Assembly (NCBI GenBank): GCA_902775895.1
Contig: CACYNO010000001.1
Span: forward strand, 496,001-560,000
Source of the DNA: an uncultured Lachnospiraceae bacterium
GTDB lineage: Bacteria > Bacillota > Clostridia > Lachnospirales > Lachnospiraceae
DNA length: 64,000 bases
Direction: 5' to 3'
Shown: positions 28,075 to 41,400 of the stretch, one piece after another
How the letters are laid out: each line of letters opens with the position of its first letter
Position numbering within the stretch: the first letter of the stretch is position 1
The notes under the pieces: generated by a model
The model's input: only the letters and a program-made list of their open reading frames with translations
What the model was told of the DNA's origin: nothing
Database searches by the model: none
Translations under genes and position numbers: made by a program

Positions 28075-29317
28075 TTTTGTGCCCTCCTATCTGTCTGTTA
28101 CGCTCTAAAGCGGTAGCGCCTTCCTGCAGATCCCTTGCCCTGAATACCGCACTTTTTCCGAATCTGTCCTTAATGTCTATCATGGCTTTTTGTATCTGCC
28201 TGTCTTTGTCATCTTTTAATATATCCGCAAAGGTAAGCTGCCTGTTCTCACCGGTGAGATTATTGCAGGAAATGTTCAATCGTCGGATAAGGTGCTTTTT
28301 ATCTGCTATACGGTCATACACTTCAAGTACGGGACCTATGACATCCGCATACACGTTTGACGGCGCAAGCAAAGCTACCGTGCCACGGGAGCTTGCCCTG
28401 TAGGAGTTGTGGGAATATCCGATATGCAGAGAAAAAGACTGCGAGTAAAGATTTTTCTCTGCCATTTCCAGACACAGGGCATCTATCATTTCTGCCACTA
28501 TGATCCGCGCTTCGTCAACATCATAATCCCTCATAAGCACCTGTCCGCTGGTCAGACTCGTATTATTTGAATGATAATTTTTTATATCACTGATCGTGAC
28601 AGGCTCTCTTCCCCATGCGTGATCTATCATAAGCTCTGCGTCTATCCCGAATCTTTTGTATAATATCTCTTCATCTGTATGCGCCAACTGTCTCATGGTA
28701 TGTATCCCCATGCCCGCCAGCGTCCTTTCCGTAGCTTTGCCTATACGCCAGAAATCAGAAAGGGGCGTATGATCCCACAGTTCTTTCTTATAGGTATCCT
28801 CATCCAGCTCTCCTATAAAATCCGGGGAATGCTTTGCCGTGATATCCAAAGCTATCTTCGCCAGGTAAAGGTTGCTCCCCACCCCCGCCGTGGCCCTTAC
28901 ACCGGTTTTTTCACGTACTTTTTCCATAAGCATAACCGCCATCTCACGGGCAGTCATATTGTAGCGCGACATATAAGGCTTCACGTCCATAAAGGCCTCG
29001 TCAACAGAGTAAACGTGGATATCCTCGGGCGCAATATGCCGGATATAGATGCCGTATATCTCAGCCGAATAATCGATATATTTCTGCATCCTGGGAGACG
29101 CCATTATGTAATCTATATTTTTAGGTATCTCAAAAACACGGCATCTGTTTTTGACGCCAAACTTCTTCATAGAGGGTGAAACGGCAAGGCATATGGTGCC
29201 TTCTTTCCTTTCCGGATCCGCCACCACAAGATTCGTAGTCATTGGATCCAGCCCCCGCTCCACACACTCCACGGATGCGTAAAATGATTTCAGATCTATA
29301 CAGATATATCGCTGCAT
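28064..29317 (-). CDS. Y-family DNA polymerase (UvrX/DinP-like)
   Basis: A 417-residue translesion polymerase. The first catalytic Asp is in CIDLKSFYASVECVERG (residues 6-22) with the steric-gate aromatic, and the second acidic pair is SVDEAFMD near 103-110. The thumb and little finger domains (RTLAGMGIHTMRQLAH; GYSHNSYRASSRGTV) follow. The pairing with YolD points to the UvrX-type used on damaged templates. Preceded by a LexA-like operator, so damage-induced expression is likely. Confidence 0.92.
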   Translation of the reverse strand: MQRYICIDLKSFYASVECVERGLDPMTTNLVVADPERKEGTICLAVSPSMKKFGVKNRCRVFEIPKNIDYIMASPRMQKYIDYSAEIYGIYIRHIAPEDIHVYSVDEAFMDVKPYMSRYNMTAREMAVMLMEKVREKTGVRATAGVGSNLYLAKIALDITAKHSPDFIGELDEDTYKKELWDHTPLSDFWRIGKATERTLAGMGIHTMRQLAHTDEEILYKRFGIDAELMIDHAWGREPVTISDIKNYHSNNTSLTSGQVLMRDYDVDEARIIVAEMIDALCLEMAEKNLYSQSFSLHIGYSHNSYRASSRGTVALLAPSNVYADVIGPVLEVYDRIADKKHLIRRLNISCNNLTGENRQLTFADILKDDKDRQIQKAMIDIKDRFGKSAVFRARDLQEGATALERNRQIGGHKSGE

Positions 29318-29333
29318 CTGTCAAAAACTCCCA

Positions 29334-29349
29334 ACAAACATTTGTTTGT
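29334..29349. promoter_or_regulatory. LexA-like operator
   Basis: ACAAAC-ATTT-GTTTGT, a perfect inverted repeat with the four-base gap of Gram-positive SOS boxes (GAACnnnnGTTC), differing at the outer G/C. It sits directly after the -10 box of the polymerase promoter. Confidence 0.6.
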
Positions 29350-29378
29350 ATTATAACGCAAAATATCACTTTATGCAA
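29350..29378 (-). promoter_or_regulatory. Promoter of the polymerase-yolD pair
   Basis: Minus strand: TTGCAT (-35), 17 bases, TATAAT (-10). The LexA-like repeat follows immediately and would block start-site access. Confidence 0.65.
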
Positions 29379-29396
29379 CGTCTGTGTAAAAGCAAT

Positions 29397-29472
29397 AAAA
29401 AATCACACAAGTGCTTCTGTCGATATTGAAAAACGTAAGTTTCCCCGTGAAACTGAAGTCTGTTGTGTGATT
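29397..29472 (-). terminator. Structured terminator after the giant adhesin gene
   Basis: Outer arms AATCACACAA (29401-29410) and TTGTGTGATT (29463-29472) enclose an inner GTTTC/GAAAC hairpin; on the minus strand the outer stem is followed by TTTTTT. It separates the adhesin from the polymerase gene. Confidence 0.65.
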
Positions 29473-29497
29473 TTTATAATTTAAATATCAGGTTTGA

Positions 29498-32400
29498 TTA
29501 TTTCTGCCTAACTTTCTTTATTGCAAAAGGAAGTGCTACTGCCGCTGCAATAATAAGCAGGAACCATAAGCTGGCATTATTTTCATCACCTGTATTTGCT
29601 GAAGATTTTCTGCCGGAAGCATTTCCGCTTTTAGCTTTAGTTTTGTCGTCTATACGACTGACGTCATCATTGTTCGTTTTATCCGTTTTATCATTACCGG
29701 AATCATTATCCGGTGCTTGTTTTTCCTTGTCAGACGACTCTGTAGGCTTCGGAGCATCTTCAAGAATGACATGATTAATATCCGTCACACTGATCTTACC
29801 GCCGCCGTTTACCTCAGTAGTGATAAGAGTCACCTTACCGTCTTTATCTACTTCAAATTCTATAACGGTTGTTACTTTTTGGAATCCTTCAGGTGCAACC
29901 GTCTCCTCCATGGTGTACTTGCCGGGCTTGAGGTCGAGTTTATGTGATTCTGTTGTTGAATCCCATTCCTCCACCAGCTTGCCTTTTTCATCATTTACTA
30001 CGATATGGGCACCTTCGATCTCGCTTCCTCCAAGCTCGTTCTTTGAGAAGTATACCGGGAACTCTTTAACCGGTGTTGGCGGCTGTACGGTTACAACATT
30101 TGACCTGTCGCTGTACTGCCATTCATTGCCGATATCTGCACCGGCAATCTTGTTAATATAGTATGAAGACTCATTGATGATACCTTCATGACTGCCTGCA
30201 GTAGCTCCGCTAAATTCAATAGTAGTGTCAGCGTCTTCTACGGGATCATTCTCCTTGATCGTTGTCCAAACATTAATACCCTTAGCTTTAAGCGCTTCAA
30301 CTGTTTTGAACTCATCTTTGATCTTGGCATCAAATGTAATCTGTATCCACTTTCCGGCGTAAGGCAGGACAGGCGCATCTTTATCGTCGCTTCCCAGCAC
30401 TACGACCAACTGACCTGCCTTTCCGGTACCAAAGTCAGCTGACCAGCGAACTTCCATACTAAGAGGCTCTTTGGAAAGTGCGGGTGCAGTTATGCCGTCT
30501 TCTCCATCACCATCTTTAACAACTACTTTAAATGATTCGTCTGCCCTTTCCGTAAACTCAAGAACATCTACAAGCTGATCGATCACCTCAACATACTTGG
30601 CATCTTTAGTTATGTATGCCTGGATATCGTAAGTATAAACCTCATCAAATGCACTAAGATCTGTATGAACTGTACCGTCGCGCTGTTCAGGAGTCGCATC
30701 TTTCTTGTTTACATACTTCTCAATTTCCGGTCCAGCGTTCTTCTTATTCGTGAACACATACGGATCATCTTCTGTACCAGTTCCCTGTACCTCGCCAACC
30801 TCGGTATATCCCGGAACAGTTACTTCATCTACTGTATACTCAACACCTTCGAGGCACGGAAGAACTTCTGACTCTACAGCATTGCCATCCTTAAGTGTAA
30901 TTGTACAAACCGGTGTTTCTTTGTCTGCACCATATACGTTTACAGTTACTTCTGTGACTTCTTTTGGCCATGTAGCTATATTACCCTTCTCGTCCTGCCA
31001 TGTCTTCTTTGCCCAAACAGTTGTGGTCTTTGGCTCAACAGTTACGGTGTTGGAGTCAAGTTCGTGCTTACCGCTATCTCCTACCTTGAGTTCATAATGT
31101 GCTCTGTTAGGAATACCATCGTGGTCTGTATCAATCTTGACACTACCGTTATCTGTGATTTCAACCCAAGCCTTGTTGCTTGTTGCTGCAGCACTGTCAG
31201 TATCTTTGATTTCTTCTGCTGTTCTGTCCTTAATGAGTTGAGCAACAGTTTCATAAACAGTGTCCTTAATGCGAGCATCAAAGGTTACCTTGATCCAGTG
31301 GCCGCGGAGACCCTTTGCTTCGAGATCCTCAATAACTACCTTTACATCGGATCCGCTTGCTGTGGCTGTCTTGGCCTGAGCAGTGATGTCCTTACCCTTA
31401 TTCTTAACAGTTGTCTTATGGTTGTTTGTTGTTCCAAGATCGGCAATCTTAAGGCTGCCGTTTTCGCCAACAAACTCAAGCATGCTGTTGATTGTATCTG
31501 TTACAGTCAGGGTATCAGCATCATTTGTTACATAAGCCATCACGTCATAGGTGAATACCTGATCAAAGTTTGTGAAGTCCCATGTAACGTCTTTGTTAAC
31601 GTATTTCTCAAGTTCCGGTTTCTCCGGCTTGTTTGTTATAACGATTACACCATTTTCTGTCTTCTGCTCACTCATATACGGTGTGCCATCTACTGTTGCA
31701 GGAGATTCTTCTACGGTGTATTCAACTCCTTCGAGTACAGGAAGATCTGTGAAGGATGCGACGTCGCCGTTCTTGAGTTTAAGAGTCTGTCCCTTTACAG
31801 GCTCACCGTCAGCAAGAAGTTTAACTTCTATTTCTACGCCAGTCGGCCACGCCATATCGCTTCCGTCAGCATTCTTCCACTGCTTCTGAACCTTAACTTC
31901 CGTTGTCTTCGGCTGTACGGTTACAGTGTTGGAGTCATCGCTATATGTCCATGTATTGCCAACATCTACGCCGGCCTTCTTCATCTTGTAGGATGAATCA
32001 TTTGTGATACCTTCGTGCTTTTCGATAGTTGCTTTACTATGGGACTCATCAACTGTATCGTCATCGATAGGATCGTTTTCACCTTCTTCGACTACCCATA
32101 CTTCTGCACCGGCATCCTTAAGTGCCTGAATGCTTCTGTAGTCGTCTTTGATCTTGGCATCGAATGTAATCTGGAGCCACTTGCCTGCTGACTTAAGTAC
32201 TTCTGTGCTTTCTGCATCACCAAGTGTCAGTACCAGCTTACCATCATTCCAAGCATCTGCATCTACTGTGTAGTTGTCTTCTGGTGCCTGACCGGCCTTT
32301 GAAAGCTTAGGTGCTTTTCCGTCTTCTTCACCTTCCTTAACAACTACTTTTACAGATGATCTTTCACCTACGAACTCAAGAACTTTTACAAGTTCGTCTG

Positions 32401-35400
32401 TTACTTCTGCAACTGTTGCATCCTTGGCAATGTAAGCCTGAATATCATATGTGTAAACTTCGTCGAATGCTTCGAGATCAGTGTGGACTCCACCGTCTTT
32501 AGCTGTTCCTTCATCACTCTTCTTGTTTACATACTTCTCGATTTCAGGTTCTTCCGGTGTAGTTCCAGTATTAGTAATCTTGAATTCGCCTTCCTTACCT
32601 TCAACTGCTTCTACTGAACCAATTTCGTAAGCTCCAGCATTTGTTACTGTGCCTTCTTCTACACTGTAAGTTACACCTTCAAGTTTAGGAAGATTGTCGA
32701 ACGTTACGCTCTGCTTGTCTTTAGAGAGTGTATCTGTTGCAGCTACATCTCCATCCTTACCAATTACCTTAACTTCTACAGTTGCACCTTCTGGCCACTT
32801 GTCAGATGCAAGTTCTTCACCGTCTAGTACCCAAACTTTGCTAACTACGAGTTTAGTTACCGAAGGTTTTACTGTTACCTTGTTGGAGCTATCCTTATAA
32901 GTATGCGCATTCTCTACACCAACATTGATTGTGTAGGATGCATCATTTACGATACCTGCATGGTTATTAACCTTGGACTTGTCTGCCTCTACAGAATCTT
33001 TAAGTGCATCTACTGTTGCATCATCTATTGGTGCATTCTTCTTAACTGTTGCCCATGCTCCGGCTACTCCCTTGATGGCATCTATTGAACGATATGCGTC
33101 CTTAATCTTTGCATCAAATGTTATCTGGAGCCACTTTCCTGCACCTTCTACTACTTCTGTTGCATCTGTTGCTCCCATTGTGAGAACAAGTTTTCCGGAT
33201 GTCCAAGCGTCGGCATCTACCTTATAGTCAGAAGCTGTAAGTGCGGTTCCCGCCTTGGAGAGCTTAGGTGCGGTCATGCCGTTTTCGCCTTCGCCTTCCT
33301 TAACAACTACTGTTACGGTCGGATTCTCTTCTGCAAACTCAAAAACCTTCTTCAGCTCGTCAGTTACTTCTACGTACTTAGCATCACTTGTAATGTATGC
33401 CTGGATATCGTATGTGTAAACTTCATCAAATGCTGCGAGATCTGTATGTACTCCTCCATCCTTGGCAGTGCCTTCATCGGACTTCTTGTTTACATACTTC
33501 TCGATCTCAGGCTTCTCACCCTTTGTGTTTGTGATTACGAACTTACCTTCTTCGGTCTCTTCTGCTGCTCCGAAAGCAAATCCTGCAGCTGTTCCTTGTG
33601 GATCAGTTACTGTGCCTTCCTCTACTCCGTATGTTACGCCTTCGAGGCACGGAAGATCTTCAAATGTATAGGTTTCTTTGCTTGTGAGTGTTCCCTTTGT
33701 CTTAGCCTCAGGAAGTTTCGTATCTGCAAGCTTGTCTGCGCCGGACTCATCCTTAGCTGTAAGCTTAACTTCTACTGTTGCGCCTTCCGGCCACTCAGCA
33801 TCTGCTCCGTCAACAATCCACTTCTTGCTTACTTCTACTTTTGTAGTCTTAGGCTGTACTGTTACTTTGTTGGAGTCATCGTTGTATGTCCATGTGTTAC
33901 CTACATCTACTCCAGCCTTCTTCATCTTGTATGATGAATCGTTTACGATACCTTCGTGCTTTCCGATAGTTGCTCCACTATGGGACTCATCAACTGTATC
34001 ATCATCGATAGGATCGTTTTCACCTTTTTCGACTACCCATACATCTGCACCGGCATCCTTAAGTGCCTGGATGCTTCTGTAATCGTCCTTAATCTTGGCA
34101 TCGAATGTAATCTGGAGCCACTTGCCTGCTGACTTCAGTACTTCTGTGCTTTCTGCATCACCAAGTGTCAGGACGAGCTTACCAGCTGCCCATGCAGCTT
34201 CATCCACTTTGTAGCTATCTTCAGGAGTGTTGCCTGCCTTAGAAAGCTTAGGTGCTGTTCCGTCAGACTCGCCTTCCTTAACAACTACAGCTGTAGGTGC
34301 ATCACCAACGAACTCGAGTACGCTCTGGAGTTCGTCTGTTACTTCTGCTACAGTTGCATCCTTAGCAATGTATGCCTGGATGTCGTATGTGTAAACTTCG
34401 TCGAATGCTTCGAGATCAGTATGGACTCCGCCGTCCTTGGCTGTTCCTTCATCACTCTTCTTGTTTACATACTTCTCAATTTCAGGTTCTTCCGGTGTAG
34501 TTCCGGTATTAGTAATCTTGAATTCGCCTTCCTTACCTTCAACTGCTTCTACTGAACCAATTTCGTAATCTCCAGCATTTTCTACTGCACCTTCTGCAAC
34601 ACTGTAGGTGACACCTTCCAGTACCGGCAGGTTATCAAATATATAGTTCTGCTGGTCTGCGCTCAGTGTAGCAGTTATCGTCGTATCTTTTGAATCTTTA
34701 ACGTCTTTCGCTTCCTCTTCGCCCTTCTTGGACTGAAGCTTGACCTCTACAGTTGCGCCTTCAGGCCACTTGTCAGCTGCAAGTTCTTTACCGTCTAGTA
34801 CCCAAACTTTGCTAACTACGAGTTTAGTTACTGAAGGTTTTACTGTTACCTTGTTAGAACTATCATTGTAAGTATGCGCATTATCTACACCAACATTGAT
34901 TGTGTATGATGCATCATTTACGATACCTGCATGGTTATCAACCTTTGACTTGTCTGCTTCTACAGACTCAGCAAGTGCATCTACTGTTGCATCATCTATT
35001 GGTGCATTCTTCTTAACTGTTGCCCATGCTCCACCAACAGCATTGATGGCATCTATTGAACGATATGTGTCCTTAATCTTTGCATCAAATGTTATCTGGA
35101 GCCACTTTCCTGCACCTTCTACTACTTCTGTTGCATCTGTTGCTCCCATTGTGAGAACAAGCTTTCCGGATGCCCATGCTTCTGCATCAACTGCATACTG
35201 AGCTGCTTCCAGTGCTGTGCCTTCCTTGGATAGCTTAGGTGCGGTCTTTCCGTCTTCACCTTTGCCTTCCTTAATTACTACTGCTGTCGGTGCGTCTCCT
35301 ACGAACTCGAGAACTTCCTTGAGCTCGTCTGTTACTTCAACATACTTAGCATCACTTGTAATGTATGCCTGGATGTCATAGGTGTAAACTTCGTCGAATG

Positions 35401-38400
35401 CTGCAAGGTCTGTATGTACTCCGCCGTCCTTTGCTTCTCCTTCGTCGGACTTCTTGTTTACATACTTCTCGATTTCCGGCTCTTCCGGTGTTGTTCCGGT
35501 ATTGGTAATCTTGAATACACCCTCGCTTACTTCTTCTACTTCACCGATTGTGTAGTCTCCGGCGTTTGTTACTTCACCTTCTGCTACGCTATATGTTACA
35601 TCTTCCAGTACCGGCAAGTTCTCAAATGTATAGCTCTGCTTATCTACATCAAGAGTTTCTGTTATTGGTCTTTCTTCTGCGTCAAGAACATCCTTGGCAT
35701 TATCGTTACCTTTCTTGGACTGCAGCTTAACCTCAATAGTTGCACCTTCCGGCCAATCTGCGGTTTCGCCATCAAGGAGCCATTCCTTGCTGACTGTAAC
35801 CTCTGTAGTCTTTGGTTTAACTGTAACTGTATTTGAAGAATCACTGTACTCAGCTTCATTGGTTGCTTGAATCTCATACTCAGCCTTGTTAGGAACACCT
35901 GTATGAGTTGCTCCGGCCTTAACAGGTGCGTTACCTGTTTTCGGGTCGGCTCTGTCTACGTCAAATTCATTAACTACATTGCCCTTGACTTCTCTGTACA
36001 CACCTGCAGCCTGAAGGTCTTCGAGTGTCAAACCCTCCTTAATCTTTGCAGTGAAGTGAACCTTAATCCAGTGCCCTCTGTAAGGAGTCGCATCAGCAAT
36101 CTTTACAAACAATTGCTTAGTGGCATTTTCTCCAACTGTAACATCCTTGATCTCCTTCTGCGCCTTGTTGCCAAGACCTATCGGATAATCACCGTTCATC
36201 TTGTGGAGTTCAGGATCACTTGAATTCAGGTAGCTTACAGAAGCATCCTCGTTCACCCTTTTATTTGTAACGTCGTTTGTAACCTTGTGGTTATTATTAG
36301 GACCAATATCCTGGACATACCATTTACCAGTTCCTGTTGCAAAATCGAGGTAAGGAACGAGAGTGTCTGTAATAGTTACTTCGGTTGCATCCTTTGTTAC
36401 GTATGCAAGTATGTCGTATGTAAATACTTCATCAAGAGTAATATCCTTGTGAACAGCTTCATTTACATACTTCTCAATTTCGGGTTTTTCGTTGCTGTCT
36501 TCAGTGTTTGTGAATACCTTACCAAACTCACTTCCCTCTATCAGATCATCATTAGCCATATCCTCGCTTGCGGTGGTATAGCCATCGACAGTGACCTCAT
36601 CCAACCTGTATGTAGCATTATTAAGCTTGGGAAGCTCCTCTGACTGCTTCTTCGGTTCAGCGGCATTCAGTACAATCGTGCCTACCTTCGTTTCGGCCTG
36701 TGTTGCAGTATCCACTCTGTAAATGTCGACTTCAACTGATTCCACGCCTGTAGGCCACGTATCTGTGCCGTCCATATTGGACCACTTCTTCTCGGCCTCG
36801 AGTTTTAACGAAGGAGCGTCAACAGTAACGATGTTTGTCTTGTAATCGCTTGCAGGATTATTGCCACGAGTCAGCTCATATTCTGCCTGGTTCTTGGTAC
36901 CACTGTGCTCTTCTTCCGCATCCTTAACGAATCCATTTGCGGTAATACCAGCTTCGTCAGGAATTGCAATACCCTTTACGTCAAGGATTGCATTGCCTTC
37001 GAGCTTGTTGAATATCGGATCTCCTTTACCATCCCAACGTGCAACATAATAATCCGCATCTTTTGTTACATCTGTCCATTCTTTTGCATCGGAAGAATTA
37101 TAGTACTTATCTCCAAGCTTGATGATGTACTTATTAGTATTAGCATTCTGTCTTACTTCAGCATTGTTCTGGACATATGTAAGAGCTGCGCCGCCGGACT
37201 TGTCATCTGCATTTTCAAGCCAGCTGTCGCCATTCTGTGTGTTGTCCTTTACCTTCGCAAGATCGTAGTAATCCTTATTGTACTGAGCGTCGAAGGTCAT
37301 CATAACCCAAACGCCATCACGATCTTTGCCTTCTTTCTTAAAGATGGCATCGTCATCTTCTGTGACTTTACCTTGTAAGAATCCTTCTTTAAGTGTGAGG
37401 GTTACAGTATTGCCATTCAGGGTTAATTCTGTGTTTTTACGGTCACCTGTCTTAACACCATTAGCTATACGTAAAGTATTTCCTTCTACTTTATCTCTTG
37501 GTGTTGTAGCAACTGTACCACTACCATCACCCTTGCTGTCATTTTCTGCAAGGACGTAGAAACCACTCAGAACTGTTTTCTTTGTCTTATTCACAAATTC
37601 AAGTGGTTCTTCTAGTGTATCTGTAAGAACTACTTCTGTAGCATCCTTAGGTACATAGGCAAGAACTGCATATTCGAATTTCTCATCAAATGCAGGAAGT
37701 GATGTATGCACTACCTTGTCAATGTACTTCTCCGGTCCAGGTATTTCTTCCTTAGGAACTTCGTTGCGTACAGGAGCTGTGAGTGGAACCTCTGCAAAAC
37801 TGACGTTAAGAACGTGTTCCTTGACTCCTTGAGCATTGACTCTCGTCACTTCATTGACGGTTACTCCAATTGATCCAACCTCTAATGAACCAGGGCTGAA
37901 TTCAAATTCATCAGTCTTTTCAAATTTTGTAGGATTACCATCTCCATCAAACTCCGTTGCAACTAATTCTTCAAATGTTAATGTTGCATCAGAAGAAAGC
38001 GTGAAGGTTGGCTTCGGATTTGTATTTAGTGCTGTAGCCAAATCTGCCATATCATCCATATTTGTAGGATCATATGTTACGCCATTGCTTCCTTTGAGTT
38101 TGAATACCGTTATTTTATTTCCTTCTCCATCATCTACAGAGACAGGAAGGTTGAATCCACCGCTCCACTTTTCAGCGGTGCCCTCATTTTCATGAAGGGA
38201 TTCTTCATCTGTGGCATTGGCCTTTCCGTCCAATTCAACATCTTCTACAACAGCTTTTTTATCACCGCTCTCAACACCAACACGAATAATAACCGGTTTT
38301 CTTTCATCTACAGGAATGCTGGCATCCCACGCTTTAGAAATATCAAGCGAAGCAGCTATACGTGCAATATCCCTCTGTGGTCCGAATACGTATGTACCAT

Positions 38401-41400
38401 CGGCAGCAAGACCGCCACCACGACGGGATGCGTTGTTATAAATCTGAACACCTTGATTTGTTCTTGATTTATCCTGGTTTGTCAGATTGCGTATCTCACC
38501 ATCTGCACCATCAGCTGTGTACTTAGCTTTTTCATTCTCATCATACCAGTCTGTATTACCGGAAGGCAGCATGAGAAGCGTTCCATCGCCGCCGTTGTCC
38601 GAATGGAAATCCTGACCACCGGACTCTTTATTCTTTGCATTGGCTTTTTCAAGTCTAGTATTTCTATTTGTGTATCTGTTAGGATCTCCTGTTGCTCCAG
38701 CAGCCGTATTGTTGCTGATGGAAACATAATTAGGGTTCAAATCTAAAACAGTAGAACCGTAAGAGCATACCCAAACACCGCCACCTGTACCATCGTTTAT
38801 TCTCTGGAAATCAGCTATGTCGTCTGTAGATGCAGCTTGAGCATCTCCGCCATATAGGCTGCCAGTCGGAGTCTCGCAATTATTCGCAGGAGCTACAAGT
38901 TTCTTTGAAATCGGTGGCATATTTTCGAAACTCGATTCCTTGGTATTTGCGTCAATCGCTTCGTTATTTTTAATATCTCCCTGTTCAATATAGAGGGTAT
39001 AAGAGTAATCAGGGTGATCACCCATTACGTAAGCAGCACCACCAAGGACACGCGATGTGTTATTGTGGATATTGCCACCTAAGAAAGCTACGCCGTCGGA
39101 GTCAACAAGGAATCCACCGCCTCTTGTGAAAGCGCTATTTCCGTAGATTTCTCCATTGGCTAATGTGAAGCTACCATCTTTTCTGTCGGCCTTAGTCATT
39201 GACTTCTCACCAAGAAGCCAGTCAATACCATTTTCTGTTACAAAGGCAGCACCGCCGCCGAACCATGCAACGTTATCGTGAATCTCACCGCCGTTCATGT
39301 AGATGGATCCGCCATCCTCGGCAGTAGTACCACCACCAAACTGAACGCCAACATTGTGATTGATGTCTGCACCGGTTGTAATTGTAAGGAATGAGCCTTC
39401 ATCACTTACCATGATACCACCAGTATCACCACGGTTATATCCGATGCTACCACCGGAAATAGTACCTTGCGCTCCATTAGCGTAGATAACAGCACCAGCA
39501 GTACCCGTAATATCCAACTCGGCATTATTATGCCTTCTGTCGGGAGCATTCTTTCTGCGTGCATTAGGAGCTGCGCCCTTTACATACATTTTAATAGCAT
39601 TTGCGCCTTCGCCGGATTTATTATCATCCGCAATGTAGCCAACGATGTTGTTCTGGATATTACCGGACTTAACATCAAAGGTTGCGTTCTCACCGATAAC
39701 TGCTACAGGGGCAACGAACTTCGGAGTATTGGATGCTGTGGTTGAAGTATTGAAGTTCTCCAGTGTTGCACCCTCAAGAGAAACTGTACCGGCTTCTACC
39801 TGTACAAAGAAACCTCTGGGGGAACCGGATTCGCCACCGGCAAAATCATCTTTCGTATATGTTGTACAATTTCCGTCACATCCCTGGGATGGAGTGGACT
39901 CGCTATAAGAAGGCTGAACGGCTGTCGGATATACCTCCGGATCATGATCGTCATATTCCGGATCAACTTGGCTGGTGTATGGTGTTGGAGAACCACCGCC
40001 ACCGCCGCCACCTGCAGACACCAATACGAATTGCTTTGGAGTTTTAGTTCCAGTATTATCAAGTTTCCAATTTGGGTCTACAAAATCATATATATAACCT
40101 TTAGGCCATCTTATTGAGTATAAATATATCGGATCAGTTGACGTCGTTGCAGGGGTTCCCGAATCCCCACCTGTGTTTGAATGTGCCTTCACATAATCTT
40201 CAGAAGAAGAGGGAGTCACTTTAAGGTTACCACCTTGACATATAACGTATTGTTCACCGGTAAGGCCAGTTACATTAGCCGTAATCACACCGTCTGAATT
40301 AATACTTACAACCCTTACATACTTGTAATTAGGATCTTCACGGGATATATCCCTTAACAACACTCTACCACCTGTATCATATACAAGCTTTTTATTGCCA
40401 ACTTTTTCTTTAAGATGGTACTCTGAACTTGCAGCAGGCTTTTCCCACTGTGCAACGATTGTCATATTGGTTGCGGTATTGCCCATTTTAACCTGAGTAC
40501 CGCTTCCATCTACAACGTTTCCATCCGTTGATGTTAATGGGTCCGCACCTTCTGACAATATGTATTTCCATCCCTTGAATACATATCCGTCACCCGGTTT
40601 CCAATCATCTTCAGGAGTCTTTGAAAGAGACTCGCCAACACTCTGTTTTGTTGCTCCATCAACACCATAGAGATCCCAGACTTCCGTCTTTGCTCCATCG
40701 CCGGAAACACCGTTTGACCAAGTAACAACAAAATTTGTTCTTTCATACTCGGCAACTACTGTCATTTCGCCTTTTTTGCCGGTCGGTAAAGTGTAACCAG
40801 TTGCAGCGGGGGGCGTATTGCCCTTTGACGAAGAAACACTTCCGTCAGCTTTCTTATACTTCCAGCCTACAAACTGATAGCCGTTTCCCGGAGACCAACC
40901 TGCTTCCGGTGGGTTTATATAAAGTTCCTCACCACCATTGAATGTCTTTGTTCCTGTTTTCTCCGGATTTCCACCGTTAGAAAAAGTCACGGTAAACCCC
41001 GAGTCAAACGAGCAATCTCCTTCTACTTGCTGACCGGTAAGTGTCAATCCTTCACCGAGAATAATTCCGGCTTTTTCATTTGACGTCTTGAACATAGGGA
41101 AGTCTGACTCTCCCTTTTTGCGATAGATCGTTACATTTTCGCCATCCTTGGCTTTAATGGTAACAGTCTTGGCCCCGGAAATGTCAATCGTGGTAAAGTC
41201 GTTTCCATTTTTGTCTTTTGCTTTGCATGCCATGATATCTTGAGTAATCTCAATGACATCCCCATTTGCAGAGTCGGAAATCGCATCTCTGAGTTCTGCC
41301 CATGTACTTGCCTGCCTTGTTGTCGCCGCATACGCTTTGCTGCTTCCCAAAAGCGGAGATGCCAGTATTCCGAACACCAACAAAAGCGCAAGCGCCATGC

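Noticed and set aside
31620-35483. Regular repeats that could suggest a CRISPR array
   Set aside because: The period is about 970 bp and the units code for protein modules in frame; no short repeats with unique spacers exist here.
30665-35836. Many open plus-strand frames (up to 310 codons) inside the adhesin gene
   Set aside because: They are antisense to the repeat-rich adhesin, have low-complexity Cys/Ser/Val content, no ribosome sites, and follow from its codon usage.
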